From contig CAIJKV010000339.1 of NCBI GenBank assembly GCA_903821335.1, positions 33,937 to 97,936 on the forward strand: 64,000 nucleotides of DNA, read 5' to 3'. The position numbers and the translations under genes are program-made. Origin of the DNA: an uncultured beta proteobacterium (GTDB lineage Bacteria > Pseudomonadota > Gammaproteobacteria > Burkholderiales > Burkholderiaceae_B). Shown piece by piece: positions 1 through 10,008 of the stretch (position 1 is its first letter; every line of letters begins with the position of its first letter). The notes beneath the pieces are model-generated. The model made no database searches, had not been told where the DNA came from, and saw nothing but the letters and a program-made list of their open reading frames with translations.

Positions 1-92
1 CGCAAGTCCTTGGGAGGCGTGCCGGCCTGGGCCAGCAGCGCACGCAATTTTTCGAAAGGATAGGGCTGCAAAGTGTCAAGTCTGGGATTCAT
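1..92 (-). CDS. dapC: N-succinyldiaminopimelate aminotransferase, N-terminal fragment (runs off window start)
   Basis: Reverse complement of 1-92 reads MNPRLDTLQPYPFEKLRALLAQAGTPPKDL, typical of DapC N-termini in Burkholderiales; not in ORF track because partial. Confidence 0.7.
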   Translation of the reverse strand, partial: MNPRLDTLQPYPFEKLRALLAQAGTPPKDL

Positions 93-167
93 CCGGGTAT
101 TTTAACCAGTTGGTTGCGCCAGGGTGCGGAAAACCCCTCGGAGGGTGCGCTACAATGCTCGGTTACT

Positions 168-254
168 GCGAAGGTGGCGAAATTGGTAGACGCACCAGGT
201 TTAGGTCCTGACGCCGTAACAGGTGTGCGGGTTCGAGTCCCGCCCTTCGCACCA
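168..254 (+). tRNA. tRNA-Leu (anticodon UAG), CCA encoded
   Basis: Acceptor stem gcgaagg/ccttcgc, long variable arm, T-arm ggttcgagtcccgcc, anticodon loop tttaggt, terminal acca. Confidence 0.95.
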
Positions 255-321
255 TTTTGTTCCCTTAATTCGGCGTGGGCTGTCTGGCGCGCCCTCCGTC
301 ATCCTGTTTGGTAGGTTTTTC

Positions 322-1632
322 ATGCAACCTGTGGTTGAAACCCTCTCCGGCCTTGAGCGCCGTGTTGAATTGTCTGTTTCCATGGCCGATGTCGAACGTG
401 CCGTTCAGGCCGAGCTCAAGCGCGTCGCGCGCACGGCAAAAGTCGCGGGCTTTCGCCCCGGCAAGGTCCCGATGGCCATGCTTGAACGCTCGCACGGCGC
501 GGGTATCCGTTACGACGCGATCAATGGCCAGGTCGGCCAGGCGTTTGAAAACGCCATCCAGGCCGCTGGCGTGCGTGTGGCCGGCGCACCCAAGCTCGAA
601 CCCAAAACCGAAGGAACCCCCGAGAACACGCTGGCGTTCTTCGCCACGTTCGAGGTCTATCCCACCGTTGACGTCCCTGACCTGACGACCCTCAAGATCA
701 AGCGTGCCGTGACAGCCGTCGGCGACGACGAGGTCCAGCGCACGGTCGACATCCTGCGCAAGCAACGTGCCGAATACACCGCCCGTGACGAACGTGCAGC
801 CGTGAATGAAGATCGGGTCACACTCGATTTCGCCGGCACGATCGATGGCGTGCCTTTCGAGGGTGGCAAGGCAGACGCCTTCCCCTTCGTGCTGGGCCAG
901 GGTCGTATGTTGCCCGAATTCGAAGCCGCCGTGGTTGGCATGAAAGTTGGCGACACCAAGGTGTTTCCAGTTCAATTTCCAGCTGATTACGGTGGCAAGG
1001 ACGTCGCAGGCAAGACCGCTGAATTCACGATTTCCCTCAAGGAAGTTGCTGAACCCGTTCTGCCCGCGCTTGACGCTGAATTTGCCAAGTCACTTGGCCA
1101 GGCCGAAGGTGATATTGAAAAACTGCTGGCCGACATTCGTGGCAACATCGAGCGCGAGATCAAGCAGCGCACAATGAGCCGCACCAAAGCGAGCGTGATG
1201 GACGCGCTGGTCGAAGCCGCCAAGTTTGATATTCCCAAGTCCCTGATCGAGAGCGAAAGCCAGGATCGTGTCGTCGCTGCCCGCGAAGAGCTCAAGCAGC
1301 GCGGCGTGCCAAATGCCGACACGATGCCGATTCCCGCCGACGCGTTCACCGCAGAAGCTGAGCGCCGTGTGCGTCTGGGTCTGCTGGTTGCCGAACTGGT
1401 CCAGCATGCACAATTGCAAGCCAAGCCCGAGCAGGTTCGCGCACGCATCGAAGAGTTCGCCGCCAATTACGAACAGCCCGCCCAGGTCATGAGCTATTAT
1501 CTTTCTGACCGTGCGCGGCGCGCTGAAGTCGAAGGCATCGTGCTCGAAGACAACCTCGTGCAGCACGTTCTGGCAACTGCTCAGGTTGAAGACGAGCAAG
1601 TGCCGTTTGACCAGATCATGGGGACTGCGTAA
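322..1632 (+). CDS. tig: Trigger factor (peptidyl-prolyl isomerase chaperone)
   Basis: ORF from ATG 322 (MQPVVETLSGLERRVELSV...); FKBP domain GTIDGVPFEGGKADAFPFVLGQGRMLPEFEAAVVGMKVGD; upstream of clpP-clpX. Confidence 0.97.
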   Translation: MQPVVETLSGLERRVELSVSMADVERAVQAELKRVARTAKVAGFRPGKVPMAMLERSHGAGIRYDAINGQVGQAFENAIQAAGVRVAGAPKLEPKTEGTPENTLAFFATFEVYPTVDVPDLTTLKIKRAVTAVGDDEVQRTVDILRKQRAEYTARDERAAVNEDRVTLDFAGTIDGVPFEGGKADAFPFVLGQGRMLPEFEAAVVGMKVGDTKVFPVQFPADYGGKDVAGKTAEFTISLKEVAEPVLPALDAEFAKSLGQAEGDIEKLLADIRGNIEREIKQRTMSRTKASVMDALVEAAKFDIPKSLIESESQDRVVAAREELKQRGVPNADTMPIPADAFTAEAERRVRLGLLVAELVQHAQLQAKPEQVRARIEEFAANYEQPAQVMSYYLSDRARRAEVEGIVLEDNLVQHVLATAQVEDEQVPFDQIMGTA

Positions 1633-2289
1633 ATGCAACGCTTTACCGATTTTTATGCATCCATGCACGGTGGTTCGTCACTGACACCTACCGGGCTTGG
1701 ATACATTCCGATGGTGGTTGAGCAGTCGGGTCGTGGAGAACGTTCCTACGATATTTATTCCCGCCTGCTTAAAGAGCGCGTGATCTTCCTGGTGGGTCCG
1801 GTCAACGACCAGTCCGCCAACCTGATCGTCGCACAGTTGCTGTTTCTCGAATCAGAGAACCCCGACAAGGACGTCGCACTCTATATCAACTCGCCCGGTG
1901 GATCGGTTTACGCAGGCATGGCAATCTACGACACCATGCACTTCATCAAGCCCGAGGTGTCCACGCTGTGCACGGGTCTTGCCGCCAGCATGGGTGCTTT
2001 CCTGTTGGCTGCCGGGAACAAGGGCAAGCGGTTTTCCCTGCCCAATTCGCGCATCATGATTCATCAGCCCTCGGGTGGCGCACAGGGTCAGGCAACCGAT
2101 ATCCAGATTCAGGCTCGCGAGATCCTGGACCTGCGTGAACGTCTGAACACCATGCTGGCCCAGAACACCGGGCAGACGGTCGAGCGTATCGCCGTGGACA
2201 CCGAGCGCGATAACTTCATGTCGGCTGCAGATGCAGTATCGTATGGCTTGATCGACAAGGTTCTGACCTCTCGCGCCGATCCGGCGTAA
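1633..2289 (+). CDS. clpP: ATP-dependent Clp protease proteolytic subunit
   Basis: 218 aa; [51 protein letters not shown] motifs. Confidence 0.98.
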   Translation: MQRFTDFYASMHGGSSLTPTGLGYIPMVVEQSGRGERSYDIYSRLLKERVIFLVGPVNDQSANLIVAQLLFLESENPDKDVALYINSPGGSVYAGMAIYDTMHFIKPEVSTLCTGLAASMGAFLLAAGNKGKRFSLPNSRIMIHQPSGGAQGQATDIQIQAREILDLRERLNTMLAQNTGQTVERIAVDTERDNFMSAADAVSYGLIDKVLTSRADPA

Positions 2290-2353
2290 GGGCAGGTTGT
2301 TACAGCGGTGGGCGTGCATTTTGCCTCACGCTGGTTATTTCTAATGGATCGTT

Positions 2354-3646
2354 ATGTCAGACAAGAAAGCGTCAGCTGGCAACAAAGTGCTGCATTGTTC
2401 GTTTTGTAACAAGACCCAGCATGAAGTGCGCAAACTGATTGCAGGGCCTTCTGTGTTCGTGTGCGATGAATGCATTGATCTGTGCAACGACATTATTCGT
2501 GAAGAGGCCGAGACGAACGCCCGTGCGTCCATTCGCACCGATCTGCCCACACCCGCGGAAATCAAGTCTTTTCTTGATCAGTATGTCATTGGGCAAAATG
2601 CACCCAAACGCGTGCTCGCTGTAGCGGTGTACAACCATTACAAACGTCTGCGTCATGGTGAAATCAAGGGCGACGGCGTCGAACTGTCCAAGAGCAACAT
2701 CCTGCTGATCGGTCCAACCGGCTCGGGCAAGACCTTGCTGGCTCAGACGCTGGCGCGTCAGCTTGATGTGCCTTTTGTCATGGCCGACGCCACCACACTG
2801 ACTGAAGCAGGTTATGTGGGTGAAGACGTTGAAAATATCATCCAGAAACTGTTGCAAAATTGCAATTACGATGTAGAAAAGGCGCAGCGCGCCATTGTCT
2901 ATATCGACGAAATCGACAAGATTTCGCGCAAGTCCGACAACCCGTCCATTACGCGTGATGTGTCCGGTGAAGGCGTGCAACAGGCGCTGCTCAAACTGAT
3001 CGAAGGCACCGTCGCCTCGGTTCCGCCACAGGGCGGACGCAAACACCCTAATCAGGATTTCGTTCAGGTCGACACGACCAACATTCTGTTTATTGTGGGG
3101 GGCGCGTTCGATGGACTTGAAAAAGTCATTCGTAACCGTACCGAGCGTTCGGGCATCGGTTTTGGCGCCTCTGTTGACTCCAAATCAGATCAGTCAACCG
3201 GCGATACCTTCCTCGAGGTCGAACCTGAAGATCTGGTCAAGTTTGGCTTGATTCCAGAACTTGTGGGTCGTTTGCCTGTTGTGGCGACCCTTCAGGAACT
3301 GGACGAAGCGACGTTGATCCAGATTCTGACAGAACCTAAAAATGCCGTGGTCAAGCAGTTTCAAAAATTGTTTTCCATGGAAGGCACCGAACTCGAGATT
3401 CGTCCTGCGGCCCTGAGCGCCATCGCACGCAAGGCGATCAAGCGGAAAACAGGTGCGCGTGGCTTGCGTTCGATCCTTGAGCAGGCACTGCTCGACACCA
3501 TGTATGAGTTACCCACTCAGGGCAACGTCAAGCGTGTGGTGCTCGACGAAGCCACCATCGAAGGCCATGGCAAACCGCTGCTGGTCTACAGTGACGACGT
3601 TGAGGCGGCCGCGCCCGCACGTCCGCTGCGCGACGCGGCGGCCTGA
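2354..3646 (+). CDS. clpX: ATP-dependent Clp protease ATP-binding subunit
   Basis: Zinc-binding N-domain [18 protein letters not shown]...CDECIDLC; Walker A GPTGSGKT; 430 aa. Confidence 0.98.
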   Translation: MSDKKASAGNKVLHCSFCNKTQHEVRKLIAGPSVFVCDECIDLCNDIIREEAETNARASIRTDLPTPAEIKSFLDQYVIGQNAPKRVLAVAVYNHYKRLRHGEIKGDGVELSKSNILLIGPTGSGKTLLAQTLARQLDVPFVMADATTLTEAGYVGEDVENIIQKLLQNCNYDVEKAQRAIVYIDEIDKISRKSDNPSITRDVSGEGVQQALLKLIEGTVASVPPQGGRKHPNQDFVQVDTTNILFIVGGAFDGLEKVIRNRTERSGIGFGASVDSKSDQSTGDTFLEVEPEDLVKFGLIPELVGRLPVVATLQELDEATLIQILTEPKNAVVKQFQKLFSMEGTELEIRPAALSAIARKAIKRKTGARGLRSILEQALLDTMYELPTQGNVKRVVLDEATIEGHGKPLLVYSDDVEAAAPARPLRDAAA

Positions 3647-3779
3647 CTGACTGACTGACCGACCGTTCGAGGGCAGGGCCACCAAGGTCCTGCTCTGTCC
3701 GTGCTTGGCCTGAAGTGGTCGCTGGTGTTGTTTTTCAGACGCGGTTTCCAGCTTTCCGCACTGCGCTTTTCAAGTTCCC

Positions 3780-3806
3780 AGCCCCTTCGTAGGGGCTTTC
3801 TGTTTT
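3780..3806 (+). terminator. Putative Rho-independent terminator downstream of clpX
   Basis: agcccc-ttcgta-ggggct hairpin followed by ttctgtttt. Confidence 0.55.
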
Positions 3807-3820
3807 GGGCTTAACAGGAA

Positions 3821-3848
3821 CTTGAATTTTCGGCTATTGTCCACATAA
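3821..3848 (+). promoter_or_regulatory. Sigma-32-like heat-shock promoter upstream of lon
   Basis: CTTGAA (3821-3826), 14-nt spacer, CCACATAA (3841-3848); compare CTTGAA-N13-17-CCCCATNT. Confidence 0.5.
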
Positions 3849-3930
3849 CAGACATATTCGTATTGATACGGGCCTCGCGACGGCTGCTTTGCCCCGTTCA
3901 GATTTGCCGAGATTCTCTTAGGATAGCATC

Positions 3931-6378
3931 ATGTCTGGAAACCAGATTTTGCCCGCAGAACTACTAAGCCTGCCGCTGTTGCCCCTGCGCGACGTGGTGG
4001 TATTCCCCCATATGGTGATTCCGCTTTTTGTGGGGCGTCCGCGTTCCATCCGGGCCCTTGAAGCCGCAATGGAAGCTGGCAAGAGCATTATGCTTGCCGC
4101 CCAGAAGTCCGCTGGAAAAGACGATCCGACACCGGATGACGTTTACGAAATCGGCTGTATTGCAACCATCCTTCAGATGCTGAAACTCCCTGATGGGACT
4201 GTCAAGGTGTTGGTAGAGGGGGCGCAACGCGCGCGTGTCGCATCCATCCAGGACGCCGATACGCACTTCACCTCCGAAGTGATGCCGATTGAGCCCGACG
4301 CGTCCGTTGGTGCTGAGATCGAAGCCCTGCGTCGCGCGATCGTCAGTCAGTTTGAGCAGTACGTCAAACTCAACAAGAAAATTCCTCCGGAAATCCTGAC
4401 ATCGCTGGCTGGTATTGACGATGCCGGGCGCTTGGCTGACACGATCGCCGCGCACCTGCCGCTCAAGCTTGAGCAAAAGCAGAAAATGCTTGAAGTCTTC
4501 CCGACCTCTGGGCGTCTGGAGGCGCTGCTTTCGCAACTTGAGGCTGAAATCGACATTTTGCAAGTCGAAAAGCGGATTCGTGGTCGTGTCAAGAAACAGA
4601 TGGAAAAAAGTCAGCGTGACTACTATCTGAACGAACAGGTCAAGGCGATTCAAAAAGAACTCGGCGAAGGTGAAGAAGGCGCCGACATTGAAGAGCTCGA
4701 GAAAAAGATTATTGCCGCCCACCTGCCCAAGGATGCGCGCAAAAAGGTCGATGGCGAACTCAAGAAGCTCAAGCTGATGTCGCCCATGTCGGCCGAAGCG
4801 ACCGTCGTGCGCAACTACATCGACACCGTGATTGGTTTGCCGTGGCGCAAGAAGAGCAAGGTCAATAACTCGATCCCGAACGCCGAGTCGGTACTCGACA
4901 ATGACCATTATGGTCTGGACAAGGTCAAGGAACGCATTCTTGAGTACCTCGCGGTCCAGCAACGTGTTGACAAGGTCAAGTCGCCCATTTTGTGCCTGGT
5001 GGGCCCTCCCGGGGTCGGTAAGACCTCGCTTGGTCAGTCGATTGCCCGCGCAACCAACCGGAAATTCATCCGGATGGCGTTAGGTGGCGTGCGCGACGAA
5101 GCTGAGATCCGTGGTCATCGCCGCACCTACATTGGCTCGATGCCCGGCAAGATTTTGCAGAGTATGACCAAGATTGGTGTGCGTAACCCGTTATTCCTGC
5201 TCGACGAGATCGACAAGCTGGGCATGGACTTCCGTGGCGATCCAGCCTCGGCCCTGCTTGAGGTGCTTGACCCTGAACAGAACCACACCTTCCAGGATCA
5301 TTACGTCGAGGTCGATTTTGATCTGTCCGACGTCATGTTCGTCGCAACCAGCAATACCTTGAATATTCCGGCTGCGTTGCTTGACCGGATGGAAGTCATT
5401 CGCCTTTCTGGTTACACCGAAGAAGAAAAGATTCACATTGCCGAACGTCACTTGCTCGCTAAAGTGATGAAAAACAATGGTCTGAAGCCCGAAGAGCTCA
5501 CGATCGACCAGTCGGCGTTGCAGGACATCGTGCGTTACTACACACGCGAGGCCGGCGTGCGTTCGCTTGAGCGTGATATTGGCAAAATCTGCCGCAAGGT
5601 CGTCAAGAAGTTGCTGGCGGACGCCGAGGCCCGCAAAGCCGGCCAGTCGACTGAACCGCTGGTTCAGGTGTCAGTCAAGAGTGCAAACCTGAGTGACTAT
5701 CTTGGTGTGCGGCGCTTTAGTTTTGGTATGGCCGAGAAAGACAACCAGATCGGTCAGGTCAACGGCTTGGCCTGGACGGAAGTGGGCGGCGATCTGTTGA
5801 CGATTGAAGTGGCGGACATGCCAGGCAAAGGCCTGATCCAGCGCACAGGTTCGCTGGGCGACGTCATGAAAGAGTCGGTTGAAGCCGCGCGCAGTGTGGT
5901 GCGTGCCCGGGCGCGTCGCCTGGGTATTGCAGACTCAGTCTTTGAAAAACGTGATATTCACGTGCACTTTCCGGAAGGGGCAACCCCAAAGGACGGTCCT
6001 TCTGCCGGTGCTGCCATTACGACGGCGCTCGTGTCTGCCTTGACACGCATTCCGGTGCGTGCCGATGTGGCCATGACGGGTGAAATTACCCTGCGCGGTG
6101 AGGTGTTGGCCATTGGTGGACTGAAGGAAAAACTGCTTGCGGCGCACCGCGGTGGGATTAAAACCGTGTTGATTCCAGAAGAAAACGTCAAGGACTTGGC
6201 TGAGATCCCTGACGCGGTCAAAAATCAGCTTGAGATCGTACCCGTGCGCTGGATTGATAAAGTGCTGGAAACTGCGCTGGAACGTGTGCCACAACCCTTG
6301 CCGGAGGAAACTCCTGCAGAGGCGGTGGTGGCTGCCCCCGTTGCCCCGGCAGCAACCGACCCGGTGCTTAAACACTAA
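3931..6378 (+). CDS. lon: ATP-dependent Lon protease
   Basis: 815 aa; [15 protein letters not shown], protease domain [15 protein letters not shown]. Confidence 0.98.
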   Translation: MSGNQILPAELLSLPLLPLRDVVVFPHMVIPLFVGRPRSIRALEAAMEAGKSIMLAAQKSAGKDDPTPDDVYEIGCIATILQMLKLPDGTVKVLVEGAQRARVASIQDADTHFTSEVMPIEPDASVGAEIEALRRAIVSQFEQYVKLNKKIPPEILTSLAGIDDAGRLADTIAAHLPLKLEQKQKMLEVFPTSGRLEALLSQLEAEIDILQVEKRIRGRVKKQMEKSQRDYYLNEQVKAIQKELGEGEEGADIEELEKKIIAAHLPKDARKKVDGELKKLKLMSPMSAEATVVRNYIDTVIGLPWRKKSKVNNSIPNAESVLDNDHYGLDKVKERILEYLAVQQRVDKVKSPILCLVGPPGVGKTSLGQSIARATNRKFIRMALGGVRDEAEIRGHRRTYIGSMPGKILQSMTKIGVRNPLFLLDEIDKLGMDFRGDPASALLEVLDPEQNHTFQDHYVEVDFDLSDVMFVATSNTLNIPAALLDRMEVIRLSGYTEEEKIHIAERHLLAKVMKNNGLKPEELTIDQSALQDIVRYYTREAGVRSLERDIGKICRKVVKKLLADAEARKAGQSTEPLVQVSVKSANLSDYLGVRRFSFGMAEKDNQIGQVNGLAWTEVGGDLLTIEVADMPGKGLIQRTGSLGDVMKESVEAARSVVRARARRLGIADSVFEKRDIHVHFPEGATPKDGPSAGAAITTALVSALTRIPVRADVAMTGEITLRGEVLAIGGLKEKLLAAHRGGIKTVLIPEENVKDLAEIPDAVKNQLEIVPVRWIDKVLETALERVPQPLPEETPAEAVVAAPVAPAATDPVLKH

Positions 6379-6407
6379 TCGATTGCGATCAACGTAGTAA
6401 GAGAAGG

Positions 6408-6445
6408 GCGTCAGTGTCAATGAACTTGAGCTGACGCTTTTTTTT
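6408..6445 (+). terminator. Rho-independent terminator of lon
   Basis: gcgtcag ... ctgacgc stem followed by tttttttt. Confidence 0.8.
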
Positions 6446-6481
6446 GTGGTCAGGCGCCTGTCGCCCTTCATCGAGATTTGC

Positions 6482-6874
6482 ATGCATACAGCCGTTGAAT
6501 CGGTACGTCTGGACAAGTGGCTGTGGGCGGCGCGATTTTTTAAATCCCGGTCGTTGGCGACCACTGCGGTTGAGGCCGGTCGTGTGCTGTTGAATGGGGA
6601 ACGCGCCAAGCCGGCGCGTGCGCTCAAGCTTGCTGATCGCCTGGTGATTACGCGTGAGCAGGAACACATGGAATTGCTGGTTCGTGCATTGACCGAAACC
6701 AGACGCTCGGCACCGTTGGCACGCCTGCTATTTGAGGAAACTGCGCAAAGTATGCTTGCGCGGCAGACGGCGACAGAACAACGCCGACTGTATACCGAAC
6801 CGTCGAAAAATATTGAAGGCCGTCCGACCAAAAGAGACCGTCGGGCGCTGCAGCGATTGCGCGCTGAAGAATAA
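6482..6874 (+). CDS. hslR: S4-domain RNA-binding heat shock protein (Hsp15)
   Basis: VRLDKWLWAARFFKSRSLATTAVEAGRVLLNGERAKPARALKLADRL S4 motif; downstream of lon. Confidence 0.85.
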   Translation: MHTAVESVRLDKWLWAARFFKSRSLATTAVEAGRVLLNGERAKPARALKLADRLVITREQEHMELLVRALTETRRSAPLARLLFEETAQSMLARQTATEQRRLYTEPSKNIEGRPTKRDRRALQRLRAEE

Positions 6875-6950
6875 ACACCGCGACAAGAGACTGAGGACTG
6901 CGACGCGTTTGAAATAGGCGGTGTAGAGGAGAGGCTTGTTCAGCCCCGTC

Positions 6951-7637
6951 CTAGTGCAGCGGTGAAGTGCGAATCAGGCCTAAGGCAATACCTTCGAGCG
7001 AGAAGTCCTGGCCGGGCCGAATGACAATGGGTTCAAAATCTGGATTTTCAGGGTGCAGTTCGATCACCGAGCCGTGTTTGCTCAGGCGCTTAACGGTGAC
7101 CTCGCTGTCAATGCGGGCCACCACGATCTGACCGTTGCGCGCATCCGTTGTCTTCTTGATGGCGAGCAGATCGCCATCAAGGATGCCGGCGTCGCGCATA
7201 CTCAGGCCCTTGACCTTGAGCAGGTAATCAGGACGTTGCGTGAACATGTTGGGGTCCACGCTGAGCTCTTTTTCAATGTTTTCAGCGGCAAGTATCGGGT
7301 AGCCGGCTGCCACGCGCCCGATCAGCGGCAGCAGGATGTGGCCGATTCCTGATGCGGTGCGCACCCCGTAACGTTCAGGTCCGGACTCAGTACTGTCGAG
7401 CGTGTCGTCAATCCCGCGTGCGGCGTCGGTCAGGCGAATACCGCGTGATGCGCCAGCTGTCAGCTCAATCACACCCTTGCGCGCCAGTGCCCGCAGATGG
7501 TCTTCTGCGGCATTGGCTGAGCGAAACCCAAGGGACTGTGCAATTTCAGCGCGCGTGGGGGGAAACCCCGTGCTGGAGATGGCATGACGGATCAAATCCA
7601 GGATTTGCTGTTGCCGGTCAGTGAGTTTGATGGTCAT
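6951..7637 (-). CDS. lexA: LexA repressor
   Basis: [46 protein letters not shown]; autocleavage region [16 protein letters not shown]. Confidence 0.97.
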   Translation of the reverse strand: MTIKLTDRQQQILDLIRHAISSTGFPPTRAEIAQSLGFRSANAAEDHLRALARKGVIELTAGASRGIRLTDAARGIDDTLDSTESGPERYGVRTASGIGHILLPLIGRVAAGYPILAAENIEKELSVDPNMFTQRPDYLLKVKGLSMRDAGILDGDLLAIKKTTDARNGQIVVARIDSEVTVKRLSKHGSVIELHPENPDFEPIVIRPGQDFSLEGIALGLIRTSPLH

Positions 7638-7652
7638 GGTCTGGGCATTAAC

Positions 7653-7668
7653 CTGTATTTATATACAG
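7653..7668 (-). promoter_or_regulatory. SOS (LexA) box at lexA promoter
   Basis: CTGTATTTATATACAG, 16-bp near-palindrome, one position off CTGTATATATATACAG, 15 nt upstream of the lexA ATG. Confidence 0.9.
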
Positions 7669-7705
7669 TGCAAATTGTGCGCCAATGTTTGAGAAAATGC
7701 AAACC

Positions 7706-8662
7706 CTAGGCGCCAGGCAGGCTATTGATCAACTCCACCATCTGTTTTCGCATGTTCTGGTCAGGCAGGCGCCCGATGCCACCCGCGATGTTGTCGACCA
7801 TGTTTGCTGGTTTGCTGGTAGCGGGTGTGATGCAGGTGATGTCAGGATGGCTGGCAACATACTTCAGGAAAAACTGCGCCCAGGTGGTCGCGTCGAACGC
7901 ACTGGCCCAGTCTGGCACCTTGCGCCCGGCGACGCGGCTCCATAGGCGGGATCGACCAAAGGGCGCGTAGGCCAGCACGGCAATACCATGCTCGCGTGCG
8001 AGCGGCAGGATGGCTTCCTCTGCGTATCGATCGTCGATGGCGTAGTTTGTGCCGATGAAGTCCGGCTTTTCGGTCCGCATGCTCTGGATCAGTTCTGCAT
8101 ATTGACTGTCAAAGGTCGTGGTGACGCCAATGTAGCGGATTCGGCCTGCCTGTTTATACTCGCGCAGGATGGGGAGCTGTGTCGCGATGTCGCCCATGTT
8201 GTGTACCTGGATGAGGTCGATGACGGGCTGCCCGATGCGCTGGAATGAGGTCTCGAGCTGCTTGCGTGCGGCAGCGGCGTCGGCTGGCCCGCCGCGTGCG
8301 ACATTGAGTTTGGTGGCCCAGAACAGCTTGTTCGCGATCTTCAGTTCCTGGGCAATTTTTCCTGCGACGTCTTCAGAGGCCCCGTAGCTCGGGGCCGTAT
8401 CAAACACGGAACCACCCAGCTCAACCATGGTGCGCATGACCGCCTTGAGCGCATCAATGTCCTCGGTGCGAGCAACCTGCGAAAAAGTGGCGGAACTCCC
8501 CAGGCCAATGATCGGCAGTTTCTCGCCGGTCGAAGGAATGGCGCGGGTGATCAGCCCCCCGCCCGACAGGGCTTGGGCGGCCCAGGTTAGTTTCGACCCC
8601 AGCGGCAGGACACTGGCTGCAGTCCAGGTCGTTTTTTTTAGCCAGTTGCGACGGTTCATCAT
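7706..8662 (-). CDS. Aldo/keto reductase family protein with putative Tat-type signal
   Basis: AKR motifs (SVFDTAPSYGASEDVAGK; RYIGVTTT); start at ATGATGAAC preceded by aggag; N-terminus MMNRRNWLKKTTWTAASVLPLG. Confidence 0.85.
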   Translation of the reverse strand: MMNRRNWLKKTTWTAASVLPLGSKLTWAAQALSGGGLITRAIPSTGEKLPIIGLGSSATFSQVARTEDIDALKAVMRTMVELGGSVFDTAPSYGASEDVAGKIAQELKIANKLFWATKLNVARGGPADAAAARKQLETSFQRIGQPVIDLIQVHNMGDIATQLPILREYKQAGRIRYIGVTTTFDSQYAELIQSMRTEKPDFIGTNYAIDDRYAEEAILPLAREHGIAVLAYAPFGRSRLWSRVAGRKVPDWASAFDATTWAQFFLKYVASHPDITCITPATSKPANMVDNIAGGIGRLPDQNMRKQMVELINSLPGA

Positions 8663-8672
8663 CAAGATTCTC

Positions 8673-9977
8673 CTAGGGCTTGAGTCCAATGGCCACCTGG
8701 CGTCGCTGCGCGTAACCCAGCCACAAGCCCAGCACCATCCATAGTATTGCCAGCGGCACAGCAAACCAGGCGAGCCCGGCGAGTCCCATCCCCAGACGCC
8801 CGAGGAACCCTTCAGTTTGGGCACCGATGGCGTCACCGCCCCGGTAAACGAACGTATCGATAAATGCCTTGGCCTTATAGCGGTCTGCGCGCGCAGTGGT
8901 CGTGAACAGCGTTTCGCGAGCAGGGCGCATCACGCCACGCTGAACGGCCTTGAACGCCGCATCCAGTGCAATCAGGGCAGCCAGCGAACCCAGCATCGCC
9001 AGTCCGATAAATCCCAGCATCATGGTAATGGGCAGCAAGGCGAGCGTGATCGGCACACCGAGTCGTTTCATCAGGTGGCCGGTGACCAGGGCTTGCAGGA
9101 CAAACGTGGCGACTTGTGTGTAGAGGTCGATCCGCGCGAACGTCGCGGTGCGCGTGTCCATATCCAGGCCGAGCGCGGCGACCATTTGCAGGCGGGTAAA
9201 GTAGAGGATTGTTGCCATCACCGCCACGATCAGTACATAGGCTGAAATCCCGAGCAGGTACGGCGAGCGAAAGACTGCCCCAATGCCTTCCCAGGCGCTG
9301 CCTCCGATGACCGCATGTTCTGGCGTCTCGTGCGCCGGGCTGGCGGCGGTGTCGGCTGCGCTGCCACCGTTGTGGGTCTGCAGCGCTGCCAGCCACCAGG
9401 CCGCGCCAACTGCCAGTACCAGGAAGCCGGCGGCAACAAGTAGCAGAATGGGTGTTCCGAAGGGCCGGGCCAGCACACTGGCCACCCAGGGGCCGAACAT
9501 TGCACCCAGCGTGCCGCCCAGAGAAATCGCGCCAAACAGCCGCTCGCTTTGTTCCATGGAAAATCGGTCTGTCATGACCGCCCAGAACAGCATGGTTGCG
9601 AACAGGTTGAACACGCTGAACCAGACATAAAAAACCTGACCCGTTGTCTCGCCAATATGTTTGGGAGCCAGGACCAGCACCGTGTAGAAAGCCAGCAAAC
9701 CGAAGGCAAAGAACAAATAGGTCGTGGAAATGAAGGCCATGCGGCGGAATCGGCTGACGAGCAGACCGAAGACAGGATTGACCACCAGCGTGGTCACCAG
9801 CGTCGCCACGAAGAGCCAGCGAATGGCGTCGATCCCGCGCTGCATGCCCAGCGCCTCGCGTGCGGGACGCACCACCATCAAGGCGGTGAGTACGCAAAAA
9901 AAGAACAACCCTGCGACAAAGGTCGGGACGGCCTCGTGGCGGCGCACGTTGGTAAAGGTTTGAAGAACGCTCGTCAT
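8673..9977 (-). CDS. MFS-type / NTP-NDP-exchange-like multi-TM transporter
   Basis: Many TM segments; MVVRPAREALGMQRGIDAIRWLFVATLVTTLVVNPVFGLLVSR; start MTSVLQTF at 9977. Confidence 0.7.
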   Translation of the reverse strand: MTSVLQTFTNVRRHEAVPTFVAGLFFFCVLTALMVVRPAREALGMQRGIDAIRWLFVATLVTTLVVNPVFGLLVSRFRRMAFISTTYLFFAFGLLAFYTVLVLAPKHIGETTGQVFYVWFSVFNLFATMLFWAVMTDRFSMEQSERLFGAISLGGTLGAMFGPWVASVLARPFGTPILLLVAAGFLVLAVGAAWWLAALQTHNGGSAADTAASPAHETPEHAVIGGSAWEGIGAVFRSPYLLGISAYVLIVAVMATILYFTRLQMVAALGLDMDTRTATFARIDLYTQVATFVLQALVTGHLMKRLGVPITLALLPITMMLGFIGLAMLGSLAALIALDAAFKAVQRGVMRPARETLFTTTARADRYKAKAFIDTFVYRGGDAIGAQTEGFLGRLGMGLAGLAWFAVPLAILWMVLGLWLGYAQRRQVAIGLKP

Positions 9978-10008
9978 GTGCACCAGTCCTTCACGCTGGC
10001 AGGACTGT

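Noticed and set aside
3964-4962. 332 aa minus-strand ORF antisense to lon
   Set aside because: Shadow ORF opposite a confidently assigned CDS; no domain signature.
8875-9897. 340 aa ORF in another frame of the MFS-like gene
   Set aside because: Arg/His/Gly-rich out-of-frame translation of the real transmembrane protein.
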